DNA of 64,000 bases from Pseudomonas sp. LB-090624 (GCF_003205205.1 NZ_QJRL01000004.1:62001-126000); one strand, 5' to 3'. Counted from the first letter of the stretch, positions 50,076-58,946 are shown. The notes: generated by a model not told the origin, from the letters alone. Made by a program: numbers and translations.

Positions 50076-51641
50076 TCAGCGGTTGAACCGTTCCGCCAGG
50101 CTATGCAGATACTCTGCCATGCGCTCAAGGTCCTGGCTGATCTCCGCACCTTGCCTGGCCTGCCCGGCACTCTGGTCGCACAGCTGGGCAATCCGCACGA
50201 TCTGCTGGTTGATGTCCTCGGCCACATGGCTTTGCTGTTCCGACGCCGTGGCCATCTGCTGACTCATGCCGGTGATGCGGCTGACCGCCTGGGCAATCCC
50301 GCCCAAGGCGGCCTGCACCGCCTCGACACTGTGCACGCTGTCGCGCGATATCTGCTCACCACGGCTGGCAGTACTCACCGCCCGTTCCGCCCCGGCACGC
50401 AACGACGCGATGATCTGGTGAATTTCCTCGGTCGAAGCGCGCGTGCGCTGGGCCAGCGAGCGTACCTCATCGGCCACCACGGCAAACCCTCGCCCCTGCT
50501 CGCCGGCACGCGCCGCTTCAATGGCGGCGTTGAGCGCCAGCAGGTTGGTCTGCTCGGCAATCGAGGTAATCACGTCGACCACGCTGCCAATCGACTGGGT
50601 CTGCTCAGCCAAGGCATTCACCGCCTGACCAATGTCGTTGACCGCATCGCTCATGCTGCCCATGGCTTTAAGGCTCTGCAGCGCCAGCTCGCTGCCCTGC
50701 TGCGCCAACTGGTCGGCATCTCCCGCGGCATGCGCCGTGCTCTGCACGTTGTGAGTGACCTGCTGGATGGTTGCCGCCATCTGCGCGATGGCCGTGGCCG
50801 ACTGGTCGGTCTCGCTGCGCTGGCGGTCGAGCATCTGCGCCTGTGCATCGGACAGGTCGGAGGATTGCGCGGCCCGCGACTTCACCCCAACCCCGGCATC
50901 CACCAGGCGCGTCAGGGCCGTTTGCAAGCGGGCCTCCTCACTGATGATGGCCAGATCCAGCTGGCCCTGCAGGCCCGGGTTGTCGCTGTAGGTCAGCGCC
51001 ACCAGCGGGCTGGTGAAGGCCTTGGGGTGCTCCGCCAGTGTGCGACGGATGGCCTGGTTCTGCCGGTGCTCCACCAGGTACCAGGCCAGCAGCAGGCTGG
51101 CCATCAGCACCCCGAGCGCCGCGTAAGGCGGTAGCCACAAGTAGCCCGCTGCCGCCACCAGGCCCGCACCCATCAGTGGCCAGCCGTGACCCAGTCCATG
51201 CCCCATGCGGGCTGCCCACGATACCGGCGCGCGACCATCGCGCAAGCGCGCGTACAACGCCTCGGCGCGGCGGATCTGCTCGCGCGTGGGCACCGAACGC
51301 ACCGACTCGTAGCCGCTGATGCGGCCTTGTTCGTAGACCGCCGTGACATAGGCGCTGACCCAGTAATAATCACCGTTCTTCGCCCGGTTCTTGACCACGC
51401 CCATCCACGGCTTGCCCTGCTTGATGGTTTCCCACATGTGGCCGAACACCGCCGGCGGCATGTCGGGGTGGCGTACCAGGTTATGCGGTTGACCGACCAG
51501 CTCGTCATAGGTGAACCCGCTGATCGCCACAAAGGCGTCGTTGCAATAAGTGATGCGGCTGTTGAGGTCGGTGGTGGATATCAGCCGTTGTTCGCTGGGG
51601 AAGGTTCTTTCGTGCTCAGTGACGGGCAAGTTCATGCGCAT
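50076..51641 (-). CDS. aer3: Aerotaxis receptor (PAS-MCP)
   Basis: Energy-taxis receptor of 521 aa. PAS domain (about 10-120, [33 protein letters not shown] and [15 protein letters not shown]), a double membrane span (about 150-195), and the chemoreceptor signalling domain with hairpin tip [37 protein letters not shown]. Of the P. putida Aer paralogues the position beside aggA and the DTW gene best fits Aer3. The ATG at 51641 is supported by AAGGA upstream. Confidence 0.9.
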   Translation of the reverse strand: MRMNLPVTEHERTFPSEQRLISTTDLNSRITYCNDAFVAISGFTYDELVGQPHNLVRHPDMPPAVFGHMWETIKQGKPWMGVVKNRAKNGDYYWVSAYVTAVYEQGRISGYESVRSVPTREQIRRAEALYARLRDGRAPVSWAARMGHGLGHGWPLMGAGLVAAAGYLWLPPYAALGVLMASLLLAWYLVEHRQNQAIRRTLAEHPKAFTSPLVALTYSDNPGLQGQLDLAIISEEARLQTALTRLVDAGVGVKSRAAQSSDLSDAQAQMLDRQRSETDQSATAIAQMAATIQQVTHNVQSTAHAAGDADQLAQQGSELALQSLKAMGSMSDAVNDIGQAVNALAEQTQSIGSVVDVITSIAEQTNLLALNAAIEAARAGEQGRGFAVVADEVRSLAQRTRASTEEIHQIIASLRAGAERAVSTASRGEQISRDSVHSVEAVQAALGGIAQAVSRITGMSQQMATASEQQSHVAEDINQQIVRIAQLCDQSAGQARQGAEISQDLERMAEYLHSLAERFNR

Positions 51642-51777
51642 CTTGGGCGATCCTTGCAGGATGAAATTAAGGGAAATCATCAGCGCAAGTTGATATGTAG
51701 CAGAGCGCTATCAGGTTAGCGGTCTGCTTCTACCGAAATTTAACGCCGCCCGACGGAATACATGACCACGGCGCCAC

Positions 51778-52671
51778 TCAACCCACGTTAAGCTGGCTTT
51801 TCAGCAGGTCACGGAAGGTCTGGATCAGCGGTTCGCGACTACGCCCGCGGCGGATGATCAGCGAGAACGGCGCCTGGTAGCCAAAGGTGGACGGCGACAG
51901 CACGCGCAAGTCGCCCTTGTCGACCCAGGCCTGGGCATAGTGCTCGGGCAAGTAACCGATATAGGCGCCGGACAGGATCAGGATCAACTGCGCCTCCATG
52001 CTCTCCACGGTCGCCGCACTGTGCTTGAACCCATGCCGGGCCAGCTCTGCCTGGCTCCAGTAACCACGCCCGACCATGCGCTGCTGGGTCACCACCTGCT
52101 CCGGGATACGCCGTTCGGTATACAACGGGTGGCGGCTGCTGCAGTACAGCCAGTGCTGTTCGCGGTACAACGGCTGGTACAGCAGGCCGCTCATGCGCGA
52201 GGAAAACGCGCCGATCGCCAGGTCCAGGCGATTGTCCTGCACGCCCAATTGCAATTCGTACGGGCTGGACACCGACAAGTGCAAGTGCACCGCCGGGTGC
52301 TCCTGACTGTAGGCACCGATGGCCTCGGCCAGCGGCAAGGCTCGATCACCGACCGTGGAGTCGATCACACCCAGGTTGAGGGTGCCGCGCAACTCGCCCT
52401 TGAGTGCGGCCGCGTATTGCTCGAAACCATCCAGTTCGGCTAGCAGGCGCAGAGTTTCCTGGTGGAACAGCTCGCCCTTGCTGGTCAGGCTGAAACCACC
52501 CCGGCCGCGGTGGCACAGCACGATACCCAGCGCGCCTTCCAGCTGGCTCATGTAGGTACTGATGGCCGACGTCGACAGGTTCAGCTCGCGCTGGGCGTTG
52601 GCGAAGCCCTGGTGGCGCACAACGCTGATGAAGATGCGCAGCAGTTTCAGGTCGGGCAAGGTCGAGGCCAT
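51778..52671 (-). CDS. gbuR: LysR-family regulator of guanidinobutyrate use
   Basis: Regulator of 297 aa, LysR type. Helix-turn-helix at about 10-60 (LLRIFISVVRHQGFANAQRELNLSTSAISTYMSQLEGALG) and effector domain about 90-290. It is divergent from the guanidinobutyrase gene, as in P. aeruginosa where GbuR activates gbuA in response to 4-guanidinobutyrate. A perfect palindrome lies in the gap. The ATG at 52671 is preferred to a longer frame. Confidence 0.83.
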   Translation of the reverse strand: MASTLPDLKLLRIFISVVRHQGFANAQRELNLSTSAISTYMSQLEGALGIVLCHRGRGGFSLTSKGELFHQETLRLLAELDGFEQYAAALKGELRGTLNLGVIDSTVGDRALPLAEAIGAYSQEHPAVHLHLSVSSPYELQLGVQDNRLDLAIGAFSSRMSGLLYQPLYREQHWLYCSSRHPLYTERRIPEQVVTQQRMVGRGYWSQAELARHGFKHSAATVESMEAQLILILSGAYIGYLPEHYAQAWVDKGDLRVLSPSTFGYQAPFSLIIRRGRSREPLIQTFRDLLKSQLNVG

Positions 52672-52725
52672 GGTGCAACGTTTCCACAAGGGTATTGCCG
52701 CGCAGTCTAACCGCTCTGCCGGGCT

Positions 52726-52749
52726 TTAGTTCAGAAATTCCTGAACTAA
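52726..52749. promoter_or_regulatory. Palindromic operator between gbuR and gbuA
   Basis: Arms TTAGTTCAG (52726-52734) and CTGAACTAA (52741-52749) are perfectly complementary with a 6 bp spacer. It is centred about 65 bp from the gbuR start and 160 bp from gbuA. The form fits a LysR-type recognition site. Confidence 0.65.
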
Positions 52750-52896
52750 GTATTTGTCGGTAGCGATTCTTCCCCGGCACTACCTTGCGCAGACTTGGCC
52801 GAAATGTCCCTGCCCGCCGGCAAAAGCACAGTTGAAAGGCGCGCGGCGGCACAGGTTCGAACAAACAGAACAATCGACCGACTGATGAGGCCCACC

Positions 52897-53847
52897 GTGG
52901 ACAAGACTCTCCACCAACCACTGGGCGGCAACGAAATGCCGCGTTTCGGCGGCATCGCCACCATGCTCCGTCTGCCCCACCTGCAAAGCGCCGAAGGCCT
53001 GGATGCCGCCTTTATCGGCGTGCCGCTGGACATCGGCACCTCCCTGCGCTCCGGCACCCGCTTCGGCCCACGGCAGATCCGCGCCGAATCGGTGATGATC
53101 CGTCCGTATAACATGGCTACCGGGGCTGCGCCGTTCGACTCGCTGTCAGTGGCCGACATCGGCGACGTGGCGATCAACACCTTCAACCTGCTGGACGCCG
53201 TGCGCATCATCGAAGAGGCGTACGACCAGATCGTCGAGCACAACGTCATCCCGATGACCCTGGGCGGCGACCACACCATCACCCTGCCAATCCTGCGTGC
53301 GCTGCACAAGAAGCACGGCAAGATCGGCCTGGTGCATATCGATGCCCACGCTGACGTCAACGATCACATGTTCGGCGAGAAGATAGCCCACGGCACCACC
53401 TTCCGCCGCGCCGTCGAAGAAGGCCTGCTCGACTGCGACCGCGTGGTGCAGATCGGCCTGCGCGCCCAAGGCTACACCGCCGACGATTTCAACTGGAGCC
53501 GCCGCCAGGGCTTCCGCGTGGTCCAGGCCGAGGAATGCTGGCACAAGTCGCTGGAGCCGTTGATGGCCGAAGTGCGGGAAAAAGTGGGTGGCGGGCCGGT
53601 CTACCTGTCGTTCGATATCGACGGCATCGACCCGGCCTGGGCACCGGGTACCGGCACCCCGGAAATCGGCGGCTTGACCACCATCCAGGCAATGGAGATC
53701 ATTCGCGGCTGCCACGGCCTGGACCTGATCGGCTGTGACCTTGTCGAGGTCTCCCCACCTTACGACACCACCGGCAACACCTCGCTGCTGGGTGCCAACC
53801 TGCTGTTCGAAATGCTCTGCGTGCTGCCTGGCGTGGTGCGTCGCTAA
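52897..53847 (+). CDS. gbuA: Guanidinobutyrase / agmatinase-family ureohydrolase
   Basis: Manganese ureohydrolase of 316 aa that releases urea from 4-guanidinobutyrate (4-aminobutyrate as product) or a related guanidine. Mn ligands are in GGDHTIT, HIDAHADVND and SFDIDGIDP, all intact. Annotation pipelines often call it SpeB. The N-terminus DKTLHQPLGGNEMPRFGGIA matches GbuA as I recall. Start GTG 52897 is chosen because GAGG lies 7 bp upstream; the ATG at 52885 lacks a ribosome site. Confidence 0.88.
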   Translation: MDKTLHQPLGGNEMPRFGGIATMLRLPHLQSAEGLDAAFIGVPLDIGTSLRSGTRFGPRQIRAESVMIRPYNMATGAAPFDSLSVADIGDVAINTFNLLDAVRIIEEAYDQIVEHNVIPMTLGGDHTITLPILRALHKKHGKIGLVHIDAHADVNDHMFGEKIAHGTTFRRAVEEGLLDCDRVVQIGLRAQGYTADDFNWSRRQGFRVVQAEECWHKSLEPLMAEVREKVGGGPVYLSFDIDGIDPAWAPGTGTPEIGGLTTIQAMEIIRGCHGLDLIGCDLVEVSPPYDTTGNTSLLGANLLFEMLCVLPGVVRR

Positions 53848-53979
53848 TACCGCTCTACCCCGGCAGGAGCCATGAGGGAGGGCCACTGAGGCCCGCCAAC
53901 ACAAGAAAAGACCGCCGGGCGCCGTGCAAACGCCCGCGTGGTCGATCTCGCCATAATAAAGATAATCGGGAGACCCCCA

Positions 53980-55359
53980 ATGGCCTTGGACATCATTGTT
54001 GTAATGATCTACACCGCCGGCATGCTAGGGCTTGGCTGGTATGGCATGCGGCGCGCAAAAACCCATGAAGACTACCTGGTGGCCGGTCGCAACCTTGGCC
54101 CGGTGCTGTACATGGGTACCATGGCCACGACCGTGCTCGGTGGCGCTTCCACCGTCGGCACCGTGCGCCTGGGCTACGTCCACGGCATCTCCGGGTTCTG
54201 GCTGTGCGCAGCCTTGGGCCTGGGCATCATCGCCATCAACCTGTTCCTCGCCAAACCCTTGCTGCGCCTGCGTATCTTCACCGTGACCCAGGTGCTCGAG
54301 CAGCGCTATAACCCTACCGCCCGCCAGGCCAGCGCCGTGATCATGCTGGCCTACGCGCTGATGATCGGTGTGACCTCGACCCTGGCCATGGCCACCGTAT
54401 TGCAGGTACTGCTGGACCTGCCGTTCTGGGCGTCGCTGATGCTCGGTGGCGGCGTGGTGGTGCTGTACTCGACCATCGGCGGGATGTGGTCGCTGACCCT
54501 GACCGACATCGTCCAGTTCGTGATCAAGACCGTCGGCCTGATGTTCATCCTGCTGCCGGTGTGCCTGTACAAGGCCGGTGGCTGGGATACCCTGGTGGCC
54601 AAACTGCCGGCGGCCAGCTTCCAGCTGACCACCATTGGCTGGGACACCATCATCACCTACTTCCTGATCTACTTCTTCGGCATCCTGATTGGCCAGGACA
54701 TCTGGCAGCGGGTGTTCACTGCCCGCGATGAAAAGGTCTGCCAGCGTGCCGGTACTACTGCCGGTGTGTACTGCGTACTGTACGGCCTGGCCTGTGCGGC
54801 GATCGGCATGGCAGCACACGTGCTGATGCCCGACCTGGCCAACCCGAACAATGCCTTCGCCGAGATGATCAAGACCACCCTGCCAGATGGCATTCGTGGC
54901 TTGCTGATGGCGGCAGCCCTGGCGGCCATGATGTCCACCGCAAGCGCCGGCCTGCTGGCGGCCTCGACCACCGTGACCGAAGACCTGCTGCCCAAGCTGC
55001 GAGGCGGCAAGCAGTCGAGCCTGGGCATGAGCCGCCTGTTCACCTTGCTCACCGGCCTGGTGGTGCTGGGCATCGCGCTGATGGTGAATGATGTGATCAA
55101 CGCCCTGACCCTGGCCTACAACCTGCTGGTCGGCGGCATGCTGATCCCGCTGATTGGCGCCATCTTCTGGAAACGTGCAACCACTTCCGGTGCAATTGCC
55201 AGCATGTCGCTGGGCTTTGCCACCGCGCTGCTGTTCATGTTCAAGGATGGGCTGGAGGCCAATACGCCGATCTACTACAGCCTGGCCATTGGCCTGGTGA
55301 GCTTTGTGGTGGTGAGCCTGCTGTCGCGCAAGCCGGCGGCCGCGGCGACACTGGCCTGA
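53980..55359 (+). CDS. Sodium:solute symporter, SSS family
   Basis: Membrane transporter of 459 aa with about 13 transmembrane segments. GLGWYGMRRAKTHEDYLVAGRNLG and GGASTVGTVRLGYVHGISGFW match the SSS fold near the sodium sites; AALAAMMSTASAGLLAASTTVTEDLLPKL is the conserved C-half signature. It lies 132 bp after gbuA on the same strand and ends at a strong terminator, so it is the likely importer of the guanidino compound. The ATG at 53980 has GGGAG upstream. Confidence 0.9.
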   Translation: MALDIIVVMIYTAGMLGLGWYGMRRAKTHEDYLVAGRNLGPVLYMGTMATTVLGGASTVGTVRLGYVHGISGFWLCAALGLGIIAINLFLAKPLLRLRIFTVTQVLEQRYNPTARQASAVIMLAYALMIGVTSTLAMATVLQVLLDLPFWASLMLGGGVVVLYSTIGGMWSLTLTDIVQFVIKTVGLMFILLPVCLYKAGGWDTLVAKLPAASFQLTTIGWDTIITYFLIYFFGILIGQDIWQRVFTARDEKVCQRAGTTAGVYCVLYGLACAAIGMAAHVLMPDLANPNNAFAEMIKTTLPDGIRGLLMAAALAAMMSTASAGLLAASTTVTEDLLPKLRGGKQSSLGMSRLFTLLTGLVVLGIALMVNDVINALTLAYNLLVGGMLIPLIGAIFWKRATTSGAIASMSLGFATALLFMFKDGLEANTPIYYSLAIGLVSFVVVSLLSRKPAAAATLA

Positions 55360-55385
55360 TCTACAACCTGTAGGGGCACACATAA

Positions 55386-55425
55386 AAAGGCCGCTGCACC
55401 CACCCAGGTGCAGCGGCCTTTGGTC
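55386..55425. terminator. Strong bidirectional terminator
   Basis: AAAGGCCGCTGCACC (55386-55400) and its exact complement (55407-55421) give a 15 bp stem with a 6-nt loop. T-rich tracts follow on both strands. It serves the symporter gene on the plus strand and the small minus-strand ORF that ends at 55430. Confidence 0.92.
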
Positions 55426-55429
55426 TTTC

Positions 55430-55558
55430 TCAGCGACGGCGCGATTGGCGCTTGCGCTGCTCTTCATCAGTCGGGATCGGCACCGGCTGCAAGGGTGGTG
55501 GAATCAGCCCCAAGGCGACCGCCAGGTCGTGGAGCCAGTTAGACAGTGGTTTATTCAT
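55430..55558 (-). CDS. 42-aa small ORF resembling PA1414 (sicX sRNA locus)
   Basis: The peptide begins MNKPLSNWLHDLAVALGLIP and ends QRKRQSRRR: a short amphipathic helix, a proline linker (IPPPLQPVPIP) and a basic tail. I recall PA1414 of P. aeruginosa as a similar short peptide beside a LysR gene and near gbuA/gbuR. That locus is reported to produce SicX, a small RNA induced at low oxygen through Anr. Here the ORF ends 5 bp before a 15 bp terminator stem and an ANR-like box lies 115 bp upstream. Whether the product is the peptide, the RNA or both is unresolved. Confidence 0.7.
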   Translation of the reverse strand: MNKPLSNWLHDLAVALGLIPPPLQPVPIPTDEEQRKRQSRRR

Positions 55559-55673
55559 AAATGCCCCCTTGACGGGTCAGCCTCACGGCAAATCAATCCT
55601 GCGATGTTTCATACAGATCATAGCCCGATGTCCTGTATTACGCATGCCTCTGCTCTTACAGATATGGGCCATT

Positions 55674-55687
55674 TTGACTCGGATCAA
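55674..55687 (-). promoter_or_regulatory. ANR/FNR-like box upstream of the sicX-like ORF
   Basis: On the minus strand TTGAT-CCGA-GTCAA, one mismatch to the ANR/FNR consensus TTGAT-N4-ATCAA. It overlaps the stop codon of the upstream LysR gene and points toward the small ORF. A TATGAT hexamer lies 56 bp downstream of the box centre near 55618-55623 and TAATAC lies nearer, but neither spacing is the classical -41.5. Confidence 0.5.
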
Positions 55688-56577
55688 GCCGTGGCGGCGC
55701 ATTCCGACGACTGGTCAATCGTTTCGCTTTGTTGCAGGTCGATCCAGGCCTGCAAGTTTGCCCCGCGCATACCTTGGCGCCACATCAGCCAAGTGACCGC
55801 CTGATCGAACGGCGCTTGCAATGGATGCACCCTTACCCGATCGCGCCCGGGCAGGCTGTCGAGCATCGACCGGGCCATCATAGCCACCCCCGCGCCAGCG
55901 ATCACGCACGCCAGCATGCTCTGGTACGACTCGATTTCCATTACCCGGCCCATGGGCGTGTGCGCATGGGCATACCAGGCCTCCAGGCGCATGCGGTACG
56001 AACAGCCTTGGCGGAAGGTGAACACCGCCTTGCCCGCCACATCCTTGGCGCCGTGCACTGGCGGGTGTTCAGGGCTGGTGATCAGCACCAGTTGTTCATC
56101 GCACAACGGTACACCGTCAAGACCGGCCAGGTTGAGCGGGCCGTCCACCAGAGCAGCATCCAGGCTGTGGTTGAGCAGGCCTTCGAGCAATTCACCGCTG
56201 GGCGCGGCGCGCACCTGCAGGTTCACTGCCGGGTAAGCCTGGTGGTAACGCGCCAGCAACGCCGGCAGGTGGGTGGCGGCCGTGCTGTACATGGTCCCCA
56301 GCACGAAATCCCCGGCAGGCTGGCCGCCACGCACTGCGGCCAACGCCTCGTCGCGCAGCGCTGACATACGGTTGGCGTAGTCCAGCAGCACCTTGCCTGC
56401 CGGTGACAATTGCAAACGCTGGCGCTCACGCAGGAACAGCTCGACGCCCAGTTGTTCTTCAAGCTGGCGCAGGCGCGTCGACAGGTTGGACGGTACCCGA
56501 TGCAGGCGCTCGGCGGCACGGGTGATGGAACCCTCCTCGGCGACCGCCTGGAAGATACGCAGCTGGCTGAACTCCAC
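55684..56577 (-). CDS. LysR-family regulator
   Basis: Regulator of 297 aa. The helix-turn-helix spans about 5-60 (LRIFQAVAEEGSITRAAERLHRVPSNLSTRLRQLEEQLG) and the effector domain about 88-290. The GTG at 56577 is chosen because GGAG precedes it by 6 bp; a TTG four codons earlier would overlap that site. It is divergent from an MFS gene with a perfect palindrome between them, so the MFS gene is the likely target. Confidence 0.85.
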   Translation of the reverse strand: MEFSQLRIFQAVAEEGSITRAAERLHRVPSNLSTRLRQLEEQLGVELFLRERQRLQLSPAGKVLLDYANRMSALRDEALAAVRGGQPAGDFVLGTMYSTAATHLPALLARYHQAYPAVNLQVRAAPSGELLEGLLNHSLDAALVDGPLNLAGLDGVPLCDEQLVLITSPEHPPVHGAKDVAGKAVFTFRQGCSYRMRLEAWYAHAHTPMGRVMEIESYQSMLACVIAGAGVAMMARSMLDSLPGRDRVRVHPLQAPFDQAVTWLMWRQGMRGANLQAWIDLQQSETIDQSSECAATA

Positions 56578-56613
56578 GGTATTCTCCAAAACAGAACAAC
56601 TTGATCATCATTA

Positions 56614-56628
56614 TTCAATTTTATTGAA
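56614..56628. promoter_or_regulatory. Candidate LysR operator between divergent LysR and MFS genes
   Basis: TTCAAT-TTT-ATTGAA, a perfect 15 bp palindrome centred about 44 bp upstream of the LysR start and 63 bp from the MFS start. It contains the T-N11-A form. Confidence 0.5.
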
Positions 56629-56683
56629 AAAGAAACCGTTCTAACCTGCCGGCCATCGCTTACATACGTGCAGGAGACCCGTC

Positions 56684-57856
56684 ATGTCGCCACTCTCTCA
56701 ATTGCTGGCCAGCGCTGTAGCGCTGATGATGGCCATGGGTATCGGCCGCTTCGCCCTCACGCCACAACTGCCGCAACTGATCGCCGAGGGCCAGTTCGAC
56801 CTGACGGTCGCTGGACTGGTGGCGGCGGCCAACTACCTGGGTTACTTCATCGGTGCGGTAGACGCCATGTTCGCCCGCTCCCCCGGCCAGGTGCGCCTGC
56901 GCCTGCATGGGGGGCTGTGGCTGTGCGTGGTGCTGACCCTGGCCTCGTGGCCCGCCGACGGTTTCTGGCCGCATCTGCTGCTGCGTTTTGGCACTGGCCT
57001 GGCCAGCGCCTGGGTGTTGGTGATGATCACCAGCCTCAGCCAGCAGGTGGCCAATGCCCATAACCGCCAGCGCCTGGGGGCTCTGGTATTCGCCGGGCCC
57101 GGCCTGGGGATTGCCGTCACCGGCCTGCTGGCCCTGGTGGCACATGTGCTGGGACTGGGTTCGGCAGCGCTGTGGCTGATCTACGGCATGGCCGCGCTGG
57201 CGATGCTGGTGGCCATGCGGCGATGGCTGCCATGTGCGCTGCAAGCGGCGCCAAGCCCAACGCCTGCGCGCCATGGCCCGACCCGCAGTGTCGGCATCGG
57301 CCGCCTGGGGTGGGTGTATGCCTTGTATGGCATCGGTTACATCCTGCCGGCCACTTTCCTGTCGCAGATGGCCAACCAGCAGTTCCGCGGGCAGTGGCTG
57401 GCCGACCTGTTCTGGCCGGCATTTGGCGTGGCGGCTGCGCTGGGGGTGCTGCTGGTGAGCCTGCGCCGCGGCGGGCACACTTCGGCTTGGCTCACTGCCA
57501 CCCTGTGGCTGCAGGGGATCGGTGTGCTGGCTTGCCTGATGGGCGGGGGTATCGGGTTGGCGTTGGGCGTGGTGCTGTGCGGCGGGCCGTTCCTGGCCTG
57601 CATGCAATTGGTGATGCAACGCTCGCGGGAACTGGCGCCGCATGCCACACAGCGCAATGCCGGGCTGCTGACCGCGTGCTTCGCCCTGGGGCAGTTGAGC
57701 GGGCCGTTACTGGCGGCGCTCAGCAGCCACTACAGCGGCGGGCTGCAACCGGCGCTGATGCTGGCGGCGGGTGGCTTGGGAGTGGCTGGCGGGCTGGTGC
57801 TGATGGCCGGCAGAACACGGCAGGCTGGTGGCTGCCAGGCCAGGGTCACACCCTGA
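56684..57856 (+). CDS. YbfB/YjiJ family MFS transporter
   Basis: Membrane transporter of 390 aa with about 12 transmembrane segments. MAMGIGRFALTPQLPQLIAEGQFDL and GLVAAANYLGYFIGAVDAM are the N-terminal family signature. Substrate unknown. GTG/ATG competition is absent: the ATG at 56684 has CAGGAGA upstream. It is divergent from a LysR gene; a REP-type palindrome follows. Confidence 0.88.
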   Translation: MSPLSQLLASAVALMMAMGIGRFALTPQLPQLIAEGQFDLTVAGLVAAANYLGYFIGAVDAMFARSPGQVRLRLHGGLWLCVVLTLASWPADGFWPHLLLRFGTGLASAWVLVMITSLSQQVANAHNRQRLGALVFAGPGLGIAVTGLLALVAHVLGLGSAALWLIYGMAALAMLVAMRRWLPCALQAAPSPTPARHGPTRSVGIGRLGWVYALYGIGYILPATFLSQMANQQFRGQWLADLFWPAFGVAAALGVLLVSLRRGGHTSAWLTATLWLQGIGVLACLMGGGIGLALGVVLCGGPFLACMQLVMQRSRELAPHATQRNAGLLTACFALGQLSGPLLAALSSHYSGGLQPALMLAAGGLGVAGGLVLMAGRTRQAGGCQARVTP

Positions 57857-57872
57857 ATAATGATTGTTTGAT

Positions 57873-57908
57873 CCGGCCTCTTCGCGGGCTCACCCGCGAA
57901 GAGGCCGG
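57873..57908. repeat. REP-type palindrome between MFS and EamA genes
   Basis: CCGGCCTCTTCGCGGG (57873-57888) and its exact complement (57893-57908) with a CTCA loop, a 16 bp perfect stem. The core is identical to the palindrome at 34713-34744. It lies between convergent 3' ends. Confidence 0.88.
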
Positions 57909-57914
57909 CACACA

Positions 57915-58841
57915 TCACCCGACAAGCCGTCGCAACTGTTGCTTCACCCAAGGTTCGGCACTCACCAGGACCACACCCAGCAACACCATCAACGCCCCCA
58001 CCACAAAATTCGCGCTCAGCGGTTCATCCAGCAGCAAGACACCAAAGGTCACCCCGAACAATGGGGTAATGAAGGAAAACACCGCCAGGTTCGACGCCAG
58101 GTACTTGCGCAGCAGCCAGAACCAGGTGAGGTAGCTGACGAACGACACCACAATCCCCTGGAACAATACACTGCCCATCGCCAGCGGCGTCAGCGACACC
58201 GCGCCGATCTGCCCGCTGAGCAGTGCGATCAGCAACAGCCCAGCAAAACCGACCGCCAGCTGATAGAACAGGGTCAAGGTCGCCGGCGCCTCCGACAATC
58301 GCGAGCAGCGCACCACCACCGTGGTTGCGCCCCAGGCGAGCCCGGCGATCACGCCAAACGCGTCACCCAGCAAGGTACGACCGTCCATGTGCTCGAATGA
58401 CATGCCACCGACAAACGCCATGGCAATGCCGCCGAATGCCAGCAGAATCCCCAGCCATTGCAGGAGGCGCAAGCGTTCACTGGCCAACCGAAAATGCAGC
58501 CCCAAGGCGGTGAACACGGGCGCGGTGTAGAGAAACACTGACATGTGTGCCGCCGATGTCAGTTTCAGCCCCTCGGCAATGAACAGAAACTCCACCCCGA
58601 ACAGCCCGCCCGCCACCAACCCGGCGCGCCAGGTACTGCCGACCTGCTCCCAGCCACCCCGCCAGCACAGCATCAGGCCTACCAACACAGCGGCAATGCC
58701 ATTGCGCAGTGCCGCCTGCATGACCGGGGCGATGTCGACGGCGGCGGTCTTGATCAGCACCTGCTGGCAGCCCCAGATCAGACAAAGGCCCAGCATTACC
58801 TGAAAGGCAAAGGCGTCAGGGTTCTTGCGGACCGCGCTCAT
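57915..58841 (-). CDS. EamA/DMT-family transporter
   Basis: Ten-helix transporter of 308 aa with two EamA domains (about 12-140 and 155-295). FGVEFLFIAEGLKLTSAAHMSVFLYTAPVFTAL and SFITPLFGVTFGVLLLDEPLSANFVVGALMVLLGVVLV are diagnostic. The substrate is unknown. It is convergent with the MFS gene and stands alone on its strand. Confidence 0.88.
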   Translation of the reverse strand: MSAVRKNPDAFAFQVMLGLCLIWGCQQVLIKTAAVDIAPVMQAALRNGIAAVLVGLMLCWRGGWEQVGSTWRAGLVAGGLFGVEFLFIAEGLKLTSAAHMSVFLYTAPVFTALGLHFRLASERLRLLQWLGILLAFGGIAMAFVGGMSFEHMDGRTLLGDAFGVIAGLAWGATTVVVRCSRLSEAPATLTLFYQLAVGFAGLLLIALLSGQIGAVSLTPLAMGSVLFQGIVVSFVSYLTWFWLLRKYLASNLAVFSFITPLFGVTFGVLLLDEPLSANFVVGALMVLLGVVLVSAEPWVKQQLRRLVG

Positions 58842-58946
58842 AGGCGGGCCTCTGGAGTAATCGTAGGCATGGGCAAGACTCGGCAGCGTTCAGAAGCGAC
58901 CGATTATCGGGTTTTGAACGCTGCACATGCCAGCCTTAAAACGACC

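Noticed and set aside
54025-55467. 480-codon minus-strand ORF opposite the SSS symporter
   Set aside because: Antisense frame rich in His, Gln and Gly; the plus-strand membrane protein is clear.
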